The notes beneath the pieces are model-generated. The model searched no databases, had not been told where the DNA came from, and worked only from the letters and a program-made list of their open reading frames with translations. 64,000 nt of DNA from Sphingomonas ginkgonis (GTDB lineage Bacteria > Pseudomonadota > Alphaproteobacteria > Sphingomonadales > Sphingomonadaceae): NCBI RefSeq assembly GCF_003970925.1, contig NZ_RWJF01000001.1, forward strand, positions 2,970,501-3,034,500, in the 5' to 3' direction. Both the position numbers and the translations under genes were made by a program. Shown here in pieces: positions 27,967 through 36,757 of the stretch; the stretch's first letter is position 1, and each line of letters opens with the position of its first letter.

Positions 27967-29328
27967 ATGCCCATCGAACTCAAGATGCCCGCCCTCTCTC
28001 CGACCATGGAAGAGGGCACGCTCGCCAAATGGCTGGTCAAGGAAGGCGACGAAGTGAAGTCGGGCGACATCCTCGCCGAGATCGAGACCGACAAGGCGAC
28101 GATGGAATTCGAAGCGGTTGACGAGGGCAAGGTCGCCAAGATCATCGTCCCCGAGGGGAGCGAAGGCGTGAAGGTCGGCGCGCCGATTGCCATTCTCGCC
28201 TCCGACGGAGAGGATGCGAGCGCCACTGCTTCGGCTGCCACGCCCGCCCCGGCACCGGCTGCCGCCGACGAAGCTGCGGCCGCGTCGGCTCCCGCTCCGG
28301 AACCCGCCGGGGCGACGGCATCAGCGCCGCCACCGACGGCACCCGTCGAGACTCCCGCCGCGCCGGCCCAGCCGGCCGCAGCACCTGCCGCTTCGGGCGA
28401 CCGGGTGAAGGCCTCTCCCCTCGCCCGCCGGCTCGCGCAGGCGCAGGGGATCGACCTGTCGACCATCACCGGCTCGGGCCCAAACGGCCGCGTCGTTCGC
28501 GCCGATCTCGGCTTGGCCGCCGGGGGCGCTGCGGCCAAGGCTTCGCCAGCGGCCGCCGCGCCGGCTCCAGCGGCGGCTGCCGCCGCTCCAGCGCCAAGCC
28601 CCGCGGCTCCCGCCGGGATCGCGCCGGAGATCGCCAACATCCCGCACGAGGCGGTCAAGCTCAGCGGCATGCGCAAGACGATCGCGCGCCGCCTGACCGA
28701 ATCCAAGCAGCAAATCCCGCACATCTACCTGACGGTCGACGTGCGCCTCGATGCGCTGCTCAAGCTGCGCGGCGAGCTCAATGCCGGGCTGGCCTCCCGC
28801 AACGTCAAACTCAGCGTCAACGACATGCTGATCAAGGCGCTCGCCCTGTCGCTCCTCGAAGTGCCGGAGTGCAACGTCAGCTTCGCCGGCGACCAGCTGG
28901 TCAAGTTCAGCCGCGCCGACATCGCGGTGGCGGTCAGCATTCCGAACGGGCTGATCACGCCGATCGTCGCCGACGCGGGCTCCAAGGCGATCAGCAAGAT
29001 CTCGACCGAGATGCACGACCTCGCCAGCCGCGCAAAGGACGGCAAGCTCCAGCCGAGCGAATATCAGGGCGGCACCGCGTCGCTGAGCAACATGGGCATG
29101 TTCGGGATCAAGCAGTTCGAGGCGGTGATCAACCCGCCGCAGGGCATGATCATGGCGATTGGCGCGGGCGAGAAGCGGCCCTACATCGTTGACGACCAGC
29201 TGGGGGTCGCCACCATCATGACTGCCACTGGCAGCTTCGACCACCGCGCCATCGACGGCGCCGACGGGGCGAAGCTGATGAAGGCGTTCAAGCAGCTGTG
29301 CGAAAGCCCGCTCGGCTTGGTCGCGTGA
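27967..29328 (+). CDS. pdhC: Pyruvate dehydrogenase complex E2 (dihydrolipoamide acetyltransferase)
   Basis: A 453-residue core subunit that transfers the acetyl group from E1 to CoA. A single lipoyl domain (about residues 1-80) has the lipoylated lysine in [14 protein letters not shown]. An Ala/Pro-rich linker covers about 85-135. The E3/E1-binding domain (about 140-175) reads [20 protein letters not shown] second Ala/Pro linker precedes the catalytic domain, which ends with [14 protein letters not shown] containing the active-site histidine. E1 genes are not adjacent, which is unusual compared with pdhABC operons. The small membrane gene downstream starts one base after its stop. Confidence 0.95.
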   Translation: MPIELKMPALSPTMEEGTLAKWLVKEGDEVKSGDILAEIETDKATMEFEAVDEGKVAKIIVPEGSEGVKVGAPIAILASDGEDASATASAATPAPAPAAADEAAAASAPAPEPAGATASAPPPTAPVETPAAPAQPAAAPAASGDRVKASPLARRLAQAQGIDLSTITGSGPNGRVVRADLGLAAGGAAAKASPAAAAPAPAAAAAAPAPSPAAPAGIAPEIANIPHEAVKLSGMRKTIARRLTESKQQIPHIYLTVDVRLDALLKLRGELNAGLASRNVKLSVNDMLIKALALSLLEVPECNVSFAGDQLVKFSRADIAVAVSIPNGLITPIVADAGSKAISKISTEMHDLASRAKDGKLQPSEYQGGTASLSNMGMFGIKQFEAVINPPQGMIMAIGAGEKRPYIVDDQLGVATIMTATGSFDHRAIDGADGAKLMKAFKQLCESPLGLVA

Positions 29329-29329
29329 G

Positions 29330-29542
29330 ATGAAGTGGCTGACCGCGCTACTGCTCGGCGGTCTGGTCGGCTTCATCCTGCCCATGGCGTTCGGCGGACA
29401 GGAGGGCGACTGGCTGCATAGCTGGGCCGGGGCCGGCACGGTGCGTCCGCTTCCCGGTTCGCCCGGCTTGCTGCTGTCGATTCCGGCGGCGCTGCTGACC
29501 GCGGTTGCCCTCCGACTTTTCTTCAATTGGCACCGAAACTGA
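29330..29542 (+). CDS. Small membrane protein
   Basis: A 70-residue protein with two hydrophobic helices (LTALLLGGLVGFILPMAF and GLLLSIPAALLTAVALRLFF) joined by a Gly/Trp-rich loop. It starts one base after the pdhC stop and its end lies close to the thioesterase start, so it is likely co-transcribed. Function unknown. Confidence 0.65.
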   Translation: MKWLTALLLGGLVGFILPMAFGGQEGDWLHSWAGAGTVRPLPGSPGLLLSIPAALLTAVALRLFFNWHRN

Positions 29543-29547
29543 CGGGA

Positions 29548-29913
29548 ATGCGGGCGCCCCTCATCCGCACCACGGCCATGCCGACCGACACCAACCCCTA
29601 TGGCGGGGTGTTTGGCGGCTGGCTGATGGGGCAGATGGGGCTCGCCTGCGGCTCGTTCGCCTCGCGCCATACGGGCGGCAAGGCGATCCTCGTCGCCGCC
29701 GACGAGCTGACCTTCCCCGGCGCGATGCAGGTCGGCGACGAGCTCAGCGTTTATGTCCAGCCGGTGAAGCAGGGCCGTACGTCGCTCCGCCTGCGCGCCG
29801 AAGCCGTCGGGCGGGAGCGCGACGGCGACCGGGAGACGCTCGTCGCCACCGGCCTCTTCACCTTCGTCGCGCTCGATGCCGAGGGTCGGCCGCGCGCCAT
29901 TGAAGCGGCATGA
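29548..29913 (+). CDS. Acyl-CoA thioesterase, hotdog fold (YciA-like)
   Basis: A 121-residue single hotdog-domain enzyme hydrolysing acyl-CoA. The active-site region reads PTDTNPYGGVFGGWLMGQMG, which fits the YciA/BFIT group with the catalytic aspartate and the following helix. ATG 29548 is chosen; a TTG at 29527 is less likely. The stop overlaps the next start (ATGA). Confidence 0.85.
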   Translation: MRAPLIRTTAMPTDTNPYGGVFGGWLMGQMGLACGSFASRHTGGKAILVAADELTFPGAMQVGDELSVYVQPVKQGRTSLRLRAEAVGRERDGDRETLVATGLFTFVALDAEGRPRAIEAA

Positions 29914-30218
29914 TCCCGGCCAACGACGATCCGCTGCCCGACGGTCGCCGCGCGCTGCTGCAGCGAGCACAGATGGCCGGCGGGGGGCTGCTCGCCCTAG
30001 TGGTGCTGCCGGTCGGGCTGGCGCATTGGCTGGTGGGAACGCCGCTGCTGGTCGCGCTTGCGATCGACGCCTTCTGGCTGATCCTGCTCGTGGTGCTGAT
30101 CTTCCGCCGCGAGACCGATGCGGAGGGGCTCGGCTGGGCGGGCATGCTGGCGCTGTTCACCGCCACCCCCGCGACGCTAGTGCTCGCCCTACTTTACGGG
30201 ATCGCCGCTTCGTGGTGA
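29910..30218 (+). CDS. Small membrane protein, three predicted helices
   Basis: A 102-residue protein with hydrophobic segments at about 24-45, 46-65 and 78-100 (GGLLALVVLPVGLAHWLVG, VALAIDAFWLILLVVLIF, MLALFTATPATLVLALLYG). It overlaps the thioesterase gene by four bases. No family recognised. Confidence 0.65.
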   Translation: MIPANDDPLPDGRRALLQRAQMAGGGLLALVVLPVGLAHWLVGTPLLVALAIDAFWLILLVVLIFRRETDAEGLGWAGMLALFTATPATLVLALLYGIAASW

Positions 30219-30249
30219 GGCCCGAAAAACGGCTACAGGAGATGCGCGC

Positions 30250-31029
30250 ATGAAGATCGACGGAATCGCAGCGGTAGTGACCGGGGGCGCGTCCGGCCTG
30301 GGCGAGGCGACCGCCCGCGAACTCGCCTCGCGCGGGGCTAAGGTCGCCATCTTCGACCGCGATCCGGACAAAGGGGAGAAGGTCGCGGCCGAGATCGGCG
30401 GCGTCTTCTGCGAGGTCGACGTGACCAGCGACGAGAAGGTCGCCGCCGCCTTCGCGAAGGCGCGCGAGGCGCACGGGCAGGAACGGGTGCTGGTTAACTG
30501 CGCCGGGGTCGCCAACGCGGTGAAGACCGTCGGGCGTGACAAGGAGACCGGCGCGGTCAAGATGTACCCGATTTTCCAGTTCGAGCTCGCCATCCAGATC
30601 AACCTGATCGGCTCGTTCCGCTGCATCGCCCACTCGGCGGCCGGGATGGTTGACCTCGATCTGCTCGAGGATGGCGAGAAGGGCTGCATTATCAACACCG
30701 CCTCGGTCGCCGCCGAGGACGGGCAGATCGGCCAGGCCGCCTATTCCGCCTCCAAGGGCGGGGTGCTGGCAATGGCGCTGCCAATCGCGCGCGACCTGAT
30801 GGGCGAAGGCGTCCGGGTCAACACCATCCTCCCGGGCGTGTTCAAGACGCCGATGGTCGCGATGATGCCGGAGAAGGTACAGGACGCGCTGGGCGCCCAA
30901 GTGCCCTTCCCCAAGCGGCTCGGCAAGGCCGAGGAATATGGCAAGCTCGCCGCCTTCATCGTCGAGACGCCCTATCTCAATGCCGAGAGCATCCGGCTCG
31001 ACGGCGGGATCCGGATGGCGCCGCGCTGA
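30250..31029 (+). CDS. SDR family 3-hydroxyacyl-CoA dehydrogenase (HSD10-like)
   Basis: A 259-residue short-chain dehydrogenase. NAD binding is by TGGASGLGEAT and the aspartate in IFDRDP. The catalytic residues are in NTASVAAEDGQIGQAAYSAS, with Tyr-x3-Lys following (YSASK). The order LPGVFKTPMVAMMPEKVQ and the end AESIRLDGGIRM match type II 3-hydroxyacyl-CoA dehydrogenases, which oxidise L-3-hydroxyacyl-CoA. Good AGGAG site at the start. cysQ follows two bases later. Confidence 0.88.
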   Translation: MKIDGIAAVVTGGASGLGEATARELASRGAKVAIFDRDPDKGEKVAAEIGGVFCEVDVTSDEKVAAAFAKAREAHGQERVLVNCAGVANAVKTVGRDKETGAVKMYPIFQFELAIQINLIGSFRCIAHSAAGMVDLDLLEDGEKGCIINTASVAAEDGQIGQAAYSASKGGVLAMALPIARDLMGEGVRVNTILPGVFKTPMVAMMPEKVQDALGAQVPFPKRLGKAEEYGKLAAFIVETPYLNAESIRLDGGIRMAPR

Positions 31030-31031
31030 GC

Positions 31032-31853
31032 ATGGCCGACCGCGCGCTGCTCACTGCGCTGGCCGAAACGGCGCGGGCCGCTGGCGAGGAAATCCTTGCC
31101 CTCGTCCGCCGCGGCTTCGAGATCGAGCAGAAGCGCGACCAGTCCCCAGTTACCGTCTGCGACCGCGCCGCCGAGGCGGTGATCCTCGACGCGCTGGCGC
31201 GCCTCGCTCCCGACGTTCCGGTGATCGCGGAGGAAGAGGTCGCGGCCGGGCGCATCCCGCTGCACGGCGACACCTTCTTCCTCGTCGATCCGCTCGACGG
31301 GACCAAGGAGTTCGTGCGTGGGGGCGACGACTACACGGTGAACATCGGCCTGATCGAAGCCGGCGCGCCGGTGCTCGGGGTCGTGTTCGCACCGGCGACC
31401 CAGATCCTGCACGCCGGCCGGGTCGGGGACGAGGCATGGGTCGAGACAATCGCCGGGCGCGCTGCGATCCGGACCCGGGCGCGGCCGGAGCAGGTGACGG
31501 CCGTCGCCTCCAAATCGCATCTCACCCAGTCGACCGTCGACTATCTCGCGGCGGTGGGGACCGCCGGGCATGTCTCGATCGGCTCGAGTCTGAAATTCTG
31601 CCTTCTCGCCGAGGGCCGGGCAGACCTCTACCCGCGACTGTCCCCGACCAGCGAGTGGGACACCGCCGCCGGCCATGCGGTGCTGCTCGCCGCGGGTGGC
31701 CGCTGCGATGCGCCGGAGGGCGGGCCGCTGCGCTATGGCAAGCGCGGCTTTATCAACCGCGGGTTCCTGGCGACGGGCGGGTGGGAAGCCCCATCGCTCG
31801 CCCCTTTCCTGGCTGACTTCGCCGGCGGCGGGGACCGGCCGCAAGGCGTTTAG
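31032..31853 (+). CDS. cysQ: 3'(2'),5'-bisphosphate nucleotidase CysQ
   Basis: A 273-residue magnesium-dependent phosphatase that removes the 3' phosphate from PAP formed in sulfate assimilation. Inositol monophosphatase-family motifs are VIAEEE, DPLDGTKEF with the metal aspartates, and SEWDTAAGHAVL near the C-terminus. Length is typical. The tail end overlaps the opposite-strand gene by four bases. Confidence 0.93.
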   Translation: MADRALLTALAETARAAGEEILALVRRGFEIEQKRDQSPVTVCDRAAEAVILDALARLAPDVPVIAEEEVAAGRIPLHGDTFFLVDPLDGTKEFVRGGDDYTVNIGLIEAGAPVLGVVFAPATQILHAGRVGDEAWVETIAGRAAIRTRARPEQVTAVASKSHLTQSTVDYLAAVGTAGHVSIGSSLKFCLLAEGRADLYPRLSPTSEWDTAAGHAVLLAAGGRCDAPEGGPLRYGKRGFINRGFLATGGWEAPSLAPFLADFAGGGDRPQGV

Positions 31854-32125
31854 CGCCGGCGCCGGTCGCCGGTGCGAAGCAGTTCGCTCCAGAACGGCTC
31901 ATTTGCCTTGCGATCTACGGGCGCGCAGTGAAGCTGCAGTGCCCCGGCATGACAGCGCGCGCGGGCGATGTCGGCCCGCAGCCGATGGCAGGTGTCGCTG
32001 TCCACACCGCCCGCCAGAAGATGGTCGACGGTCCTTCCCGCCTGGCGAAGCGCGACCTCGAGCTCGGCCAGCCACGCCGCGAAACTCTCCTCCGGTGATC
32101 CTGCCTGTGGGTTGCCCATGTCCAT
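31850..32125 (-). CDS. Hypothetical protein (91 aa)
   Basis: A small soluble protein starting at ATG 32125 (ATG 32119 and GTG 32137 are alternatives). It is helical, with EESFAAWLAELEVALRQAGR and TCHRLRADIARARCHAGAL, and ends in basic residues. The family is not recognised. It converges with cysQ. Confidence 0.5.
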   Translation of the reverse strand: MDMGNPQAGSPEESFAAWLAELEVALRQAGRTVDHLLAGGVDSDTCHRLRADIARARCHAGALQLHCAPVDRKANEPFWSELLRTGDRRRR

Positions 32126-32264
32126 CGTCCGCTGCACGCCCCATCAACTCCCCGCGTGGTTGATCGCAGCCGAACATTCGGTCCGCAGCGGACGGGAAAG
32201 CGAGTGACAACTCCGGATTGCCGACTAATCTGGTCCGGCTCGGTTTGGTTGACATGGGGGTGTC

Positions 32265-33191
32265 ATGACCGCTGCGACTTGGGCCAAGGCCGCCAATGAT
32301 TTTTGGGGCGAAGCGCCCGTCCTTCTCGCCGCCGATTCGCTGCTGTCCGAACAGCGGGCGCGCCGAACGCTGGAAGCCAGTGGGCTGCGCATCACCGGCC
32401 CGGTCGACTTGCTTGCCGCGCCCCAGCGGTTGGCCGAGCAGGCACGTGCCAGCGCGGTGTGGGTAGAGCTCAGTGTCGACGGCGGCGCACCGATGGACCG
32501 GCTGCTCGAGCGGCTCGACCAGGATGTGCGCGACGGCCGTTATCCCGCGGTCGTCTCCGCCCCTGTCGAGCTGATCGACGCCGTCCTTGCGATCGCCTCG
32601 GGCGCCGATATCCAGCTGGTCGTCGACGGCAGCGAGGCCGAGCGGCTGACGGCGCTGGCGATCGCGCGCTCGGGTGCCGGTCGGGCGAGCAGCGTCCATG
32701 ACGCCGCTGCGGACTCCCAGTCGAACCGGCTCCGCCAACTGTCGGACGAGGTCAGCCGGATCGCCGCGACCCTTGCCCGACTGTCGACCGGGCCGGGGGC
32801 CGTCGGGCTGGCCCCGATCGCACTGGCGCCGCCGGGGGATGCCCCTCCCTCGGTTCAACCCGAGCAGCTTCGTGCAATCATCCGAGCGCGCCGGCTCCGC
32901 GCAAATTATTTCAGCGCAGACCTGTTTGCCGATCCCGCGTGGGACATGCTGCTCGACTTGCTGCAGGCGGAGATCGCGCAGCATCGGGTGCCCGTGTCGA
33001 GCCTGTGCATCGCCGCGGCGGTTCCGTCCACGACAGCGCTCCGCTGGATCAAGACGATGACGGACAGCGGCCTGCTCCATCGCCGTAACGACCCGCACGA
33101 CGGACGGCGGGTGTTCATCGAACTGGCGCCCGCGACCAGCCAGTCGATGCGCCGCTATTTCGCCGAGGTCGGGAAGATGCTGCCGATCTGA
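32265..33191 (+). CDS. Winged-helix transcriptional regulator with receiver-like N-terminus
   Basis: A 308-residue protein. Residues about 18-140 have an alternating pattern (VLLAADSLLSEQRARRTLEA, YPAVVSAPVELIDAVLAI) reminiscent of a receiver domain lacking the phosphorylated aspartate. The C-terminal part (about 215-305) is a MarR-type winged helix with VSSLCIAAAVPSTTALRWIK as the recognition region and RRNDPHDGRRVFIEL as the wing. The N-terminal fold assignment is an inference. No target is apparent. Confidence 0.8.
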   Translation: MTAATWAKAANDFWGEAPVLLAADSLLSEQRARRTLEASGLRITGPVDLLAAPQRLAEQARASAVWVELSVDGGAPMDRLLERLDQDVRDGRYPAVVSAPVELIDAVLAIASGADIQLVVDGSEAERLTALAIARSGAGRASSVHDAAADSQSNRLRQLSDEVSRIAATLARLSTGPGAVGLAPIALAPPGDAPPSVQPEQLRAIIRARRLRANYFSADLFADPAWDMLLDLLQAEIAQHRVPVSSLCIAAAVPSTTALRWIKTMTDSGLLHRRNDPHDGRRVFIELAPATSQSMRRYFAEVGKMLPI

Positions 33192-33232
33192 GCGGCGATA
33201 GCTCGGGCGCGCACGACGGTTCGGGCGGACGA

Positions 33233-33308
33233 TGGTGGGCGCTGACGGGTTCGAACCGCCGACCTACTCGGTGTAAACGAGCCGCTCTACCAGCTGAGCT
33301 AAGCGCCC
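33233..33308 (-). tRNA. tRNA-Val (anticodon TAC)
   Basis: Read on the minus strand, the 5' acceptor GGGCGCT pairs with AGCGCCC. The D-loop has AGCTGGTA, the anticodon stem-loop is GCTCG-TTTACAC-CGAGT, and the T arm has GGTTCGAAC-type sequence (GGCGGTTCGAACCCGTC). The terminal CCA is encoded. 76 bases. Confidence 0.95.
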
Positions 33309-33476
33309 GACATGCGGAAGCGCGGAAATAGGAGGTTTTGCGCCCCCGTCAACTCGGCGGGGACCGCAGCGCTTGGGCATGATGGCGGGGCTGCCCTGCT
33401 CGTCTGGAATGGCGCTGCGAGTTCCACTCCCTGCGTCGGTGCCGCGAACGTGGTGCCGAGGCCAGGGCCGGCATCG

Positions 33477-34040
33477 TCAGAGCGTGCGGAGCAGGCGAAC
33501 GGCGACCGCCCCCCACGGCGGATCGCTGATGACGAGCTGTCGGGCGCCGACCCCGACCGGGAGCAGGTGGAGCTTGCCCGCCTCGCGGCCGATCAGGCGA
33601 CCGAACAGGAAGCGGCCGGCCGGTCGCGGAACCAGCACGTCGCGGTTGAGCGCCTTGCCGAAATCGTCCGGGCCCAGCCGGTCGCACCAGATCTCGTCTC
33701 CCGTGCGATACTCGCCAATGCTGCCCGCGACGGTGATCGCGACCTGGCCCGCGGCGGGTCGCGGCGCAACGAGTTCCACTGTGCGCCGGGGGGCCGCAGC
33801 GCCGCTTCCACCCAGCACCGCGACGACCGGCACCTCCTGCCGTTCCGGGTGATCGACGAGGTCGCCGGCATCGACCCCCAGTGCGTCCGCGATGCGGTTG
33901 AGCCAGCCGACCGACACGGTCCGGGTGCCCGTCTCCAGCCGACCGATCGTCTGCGCAGTCGTCGGTGGCCGACAGCGATGGCCGACTTCCTCGAGAGTCA
34001 GTCCCTTCGAGCGGCGGACTTCCCGGATGCGCGTGATCAT
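33477..34040 (-). CDS. XRE-family helix-turn-helix regulator
   Basis: A 187-residue protein starting at ATG 34040, with GGGGG seven bases upstream. The N-terminal HTH (about 2-60) reads ITRIREVRRSKGLTLEEVGH, then TIGRLETGTRTVSVGWLNRIA. The remainder (about 75-187) is a beta-rich domain with GQVAITVAGSIGEYRTGDEI and GRFLFGRLIGREAGKLHLLP. It resembles the C-terminal S24-like part of phage-type repressors, but without a clear Ser/Lys dyad. It is divergent from the DUF6456 gene. Confidence 0.8.
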   Translation of the reverse strand: MITRIREVRRSKGLTLEEVGHRCRPPTTAQTIGRLETGTRTVSVGWLNRIADALGVDAGDLVDHPERQEVPVVAVLGGSGAAAPRRTVELVAPRPAAGQVAITVAGSIGEYRTGDEIWCDRLGPDDFGKALNRDVLVPRPAGRFLFGRLIGREAGKLHLLPVGVGARQLVISDPPWGAVAVRLLRTL

Positions 34041-34126
34041 AAGACCCCCAGATATAACCATATCGGTTTTCCTCTGTCCTACAGATTTGCCATTGTGGCA
34101 ACCCCCTCCTTCCTCGATTCGCGGAG

Positions 34127-34636
34127 ATGGGAATGGCACGACGGGACCATGGCCGATTGCTGGTAGAACGCGCCCTGGACGGCAATGACCGGGGAGGGCG
34201 CGCAGCGAAGCAGCGGGCGATCCCCGCCCGCTCGGTCACGGTGAACCTCGCCGAATCCCCGCTTGGATGGCTGTTCGCCCACAAGCAGATCAGCGAGCGC
34301 CAGTTCGATGCCGGGGAGCGGCTGCGGGACGACTATGAACGCTCGCAGCTAGGGGCTCGGATCACGATGGACTGGAGCGGCGCGCCGCTTGCGCAAAGCC
34401 GCGGCGGCAGCGCGGAAGCGCTCGACTCCACCAGCGCGCAGGTCGAGGCCAGGCGGCGGTTCGATGCCGCGCTGGCCGCCGCCGGACCGGGCCTGTCGGA
34501 CATCCTCTGGCGGGTGGTGTGCAGCGGCGACGGGATGCGTGAAGCAGAGACGGCGTTGGGCTGGCCGGCGCGCGCGGGCAAGCTGGTGCTTTCGCTTGCC
34601 CTCGATCGCGTGGCGGACTTCTACCGCATCGGTTGA
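34127..34636 (+). CDS. DUF6456 domain-containing protein
   Basis: A 169-residue protein starting at ATG 34127 (or 34133). The conserved region reads NLAESPLGWLFAHKQISERQ, then AGERLRDDYERSQLGARITM, and ends GWPARAGKLVLSLALDRVAD. This matches the DUF6456 family common in sphingomonads and other alphaproteobacteria, often tied to DNA binding. Residues before 35 are basic and probably disordered. Function unknown. Confidence 0.8.
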   Translation: MGMARRDHGRLLVERALDGNDRGGRAAKQRAIPARSVTVNLAESPLGWLFAHKQISERQFDAGERLRDDYERSQLGARITMDWSGAPLAQSRGGSAEALDSTSAQVEARRRFDAALAAAGPGLSDILWRVVCSGDGMREAETALGWPARAGKLVLSLALDRVADFYRIG

Positions 34637-34726
34637 GGCCGGCATGCTTGCGGGTCTGGGGACGAGCCGTCATTCTGCCGACCCACCGGGCTAATGAGCA
34701 TCGGCCCTTTACAGGAGCGTTGTTCG

Positions 34727-35377
34727 ATGATCGTCTATGGCTCGCCGCTGTCGCCGTTCGTCCGCAAGGTGCTCGCCTTCTGCGCGGAGAAGGGGATTGT
34801 GGTTGAGAACCGCCCGACGCGGATCGGCGATACCGACCCGGCATTTCGCGCCGCCTCGCCGTTCGGGAAGATGCCAGCGCTGGTCGACGGCGACTACGCC
34901 CTCGCCGACAGCTCGGCGATCATCCACTATTTCGAAGCGCTGCACCCCGAGCCGGCGCTCATCCCGGCGGAGCCGCGGGCGCGCGGCAAGGTCGTATGGT
35001 TCGAGGAGTTCGCCGACACGATCCTGTTCGGCTGCGGGCAGAAGATGTTCTTCAACCGGATGGTTGCGCCGCGCTTCCTCGGGATCCCGGGTGACGAAGC
35101 TGCCGCGGCGAAAGCCGAGGCGGAGGAATTGCCGCCGATCCTCGACTATCTCGAGACGGTCGCGCCGGACGGAGACGGCTATCTGGTCGGCAATGCGCTG
35201 ACCCTCGCCGACCTCGCCGTGGTGAGCCCCTTCGCCAACTTTGCCCATCTCGGAATTCGGGTTGACGAAGGCAGCCATCCGCGGCTCGCCGCCTATGTGG
35301 CGCGGATCCTGTCCCGACCCAGCTTCGCCGCCTCGATCGAGAAGGAGCGCGCGACGATCGCACGCTTCGCAGCCTAG
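34727..35377 (+). CDS. Glutathione S-transferase family protein
   Basis: A 216-residue GST. The N-terminal thioredoxin-like domain reads VYGSPLSPFVRKVLAF, with the catalytic Ser/Cys zone PLSPF, the cis-Pro in FGKMPAL and the SSAIIHYFE glutathione-binding motif. The C-terminal all-helical domain has the N-capping LTLADLAVVSP. ATG 34727 has AGGAG nine bases upstream. Substrate unknown. Confidence 0.9.
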   Translation: MIVYGSPLSPFVRKVLAFCAEKGIVVENRPTRIGDTDPAFRAASPFGKMPALVDGDYALADSSAIIHYFEALHPEPALIPAEPRARGKVVWFEEFADTILFGCGQKMFFNRMVAPRFLGIPGDEAAAAKAEAEELPPILDYLETVAPDGDGYLVGNALTLADLAVVSPFANFAHLGIRVDEGSHPRLAAYVARILSRPSFAASIEKERATIARFAA

Positions 35378-35470
35378 GCTGCACCGGAACGGACCTGTTC
35401 TCGCGACAGCCGGTCCGAAGCGGATCCGAAGCGGGCTGAGGGCAGCGTGTGGGCGCGCTAGCCTTGTCGC

Positions 35471-35866
35471 ATGCGGTACCAGCCCGCCCTCCCCGCCACT
35501 CTCGCCGGCAGCCACGCCGCCCGCGCCTTCTTCGCCGACTGCTTCGCCGGCCTGACCAGCGAAGCACTATGGGTCGCCCACCTCGACAACAACACCAGAT
35601 GTATCCACCTCAGCCATCATCCGGGAGCGGAAGCGATGGTCGAGCTTCCAATCCGCCAGATCATCGCGGACGCGGTACGCTATGGCAGCACCGGTATCGT
35701 TCTCGCGCACAATCATCCGAGCGGCGACGCGCGGCCCAGTGCCAGCGACCGCGCCGCGACCCGCCGCCTCGCCTGCGCGGCCGAGGCGATCGATCTGACC
35801 CTGCTCGACCATCTCGTCTTCGCTGGAAGCGAGTGCAGCAGCTTTCGCCGTCTCGGCCTACTTTGA
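35471..35866 (+). CDS. Short RadC-like JAMM domain protein
   Basis: A 131-residue stand-alone MPN/JAB domain. The zinc motif is complete (HNHPSGDARPSASD), preceded by ELPIRQIIADAVRYGSTGIVLA. The helix-hairpin-helix part of full RadC is missing. Because the zinc ligands are intact, it may be an active metalloprotease-like or nuclease-like protein. Function is not established. Compare the full-length radC at 16185. Confidence 0.8.
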   Translation: MRYQPALPATLAGSHAARAFFADCFAGLTSEALWVAHLDNNTRCIHLSHHPGAEAMVELPIRQIIADAVRYGSTGIVLAHNHPSGDARPSASDRAATRRLACAAEAIDLTLLDHLVFAGSECSSFRRLGLL

Positions 35867-36034
35867 AAGATTCAATTAGAAGGCGAAACGGTCTGGCAAC
35901 GAGGCGCGCCACGCGATGATCCCGCCAAGACGAGACCTGACTTTAGTAGGATCGATCGTGCGCCGGAGCGTAGCCGCGCCAGCCTAAAAGCCAGGGTACA
36001 CACAGAGGCTTGATGCAAACGGCACCAAGCCGCT

Positions 36035-36757
36035 TCAGGCTGCCGGGGCCTCGCGGCAAGGTTTGATCTTTTCCGGCACCGGCTTGGCCGCGGTGGCGGC
36101 GAAGGCGGCGAAATAGCTGTCGGTGCCCTCGATCCGCTGGAAGCGGGTCATCGACAGCCCGACCGCGCCGAACTCGCAGCGCAGCAGGTCAGGGGGCGTG
36201 CCATGGCGACGCGTCGGGCGCTCGGCGTCGACCACCACGGCCTCCCCACCCCTCTTCAGCCCGTCGCGCATGTGCCAGAGGAAAGCGTAGGGGCTCTCCA
36301 CCTCGTGGTACATGTGGACCATGAAGATCCGGTCGAAGCTGCCCGGCGGCAGCTTGGGATCGTCGGGCAGCCCGAGCCGAACCGCGACATTGTCGAGGTT
36401 CTCGCGCTGAACCCGCTCGGCCAGCGCGTCGCGGGTTTCCGGGACGATGTCCTCGGCCAACACCCGCCCCTTGGCGCCCACCACGGGCGCGAGCCGGACC
36501 GTGTAGTAGCCTTCGCCGGCGCCGATGTCCGCGACCTGCATGCCCGGGCGCACCCCGGCCATCTGCATCACCATCTCGGCCTCGCCGGCGCGATCGCGGG
36601 CGTCCTCGGTCGAGAAGCTGTCCGAGACGATCGGCGCGACCGCGCGCTCGGCTGCGGGAAAGCCCTGCCTCGCCGTCGGTCGTGCCTGGCACGAGGCGAG
36701 CCCCGCCAAGAGCGCGAGCGTAGCGAGGGCGCGTTCGTTCAAGCCGCTATTCGACAT
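36035..36757 (-). CDS. Class I SAM-methyltransferase-like lipoprotein
   Basis: A 240-residue protein that combines an export signal with a methyltransferase fold. The N-terminus has a hydrophobic stretch and lipobox (LALLAGLASC, cysteine at about 23). Residues about 70-200 carry VADIGAGEGYYTVRLA, the SAM-binding glycine motif, and FDRIFMVHMYHEV. SAM is cytoplasmic, so an exported methyltransferase is odd; the fold may bind something else. The start overlaps the end of prfB by 11 bases. Confidence 0.8.
   Translation of the reverse strand: MSNSGLNERALATLALLAGLASCQARPTARQGFPAAERAVAPIVSDSFSTEDARDRAGEAEMVMQMAGVRPGMQVADIGAGEGYYTVRLAPVVGAKGRVLAEDIVPETRDALAERVQRENLDNVAVRLGLPDDPKLPPGSFDRIFMVHMYHEVESPYAFLWHMRDGLKRGGEAVVVDAERPTRRHGTPPDLLRCEFGAVGLSMTRFQRIEGTDSYFAAFAATAAKPVPEKIKPCREAPAA

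Noticed and set aside
33233..33308. tRNA-Val as a possible integration site
   Set aside because: No integrase, direct repeat of the tRNA end or foreign gene block was seen next to it.
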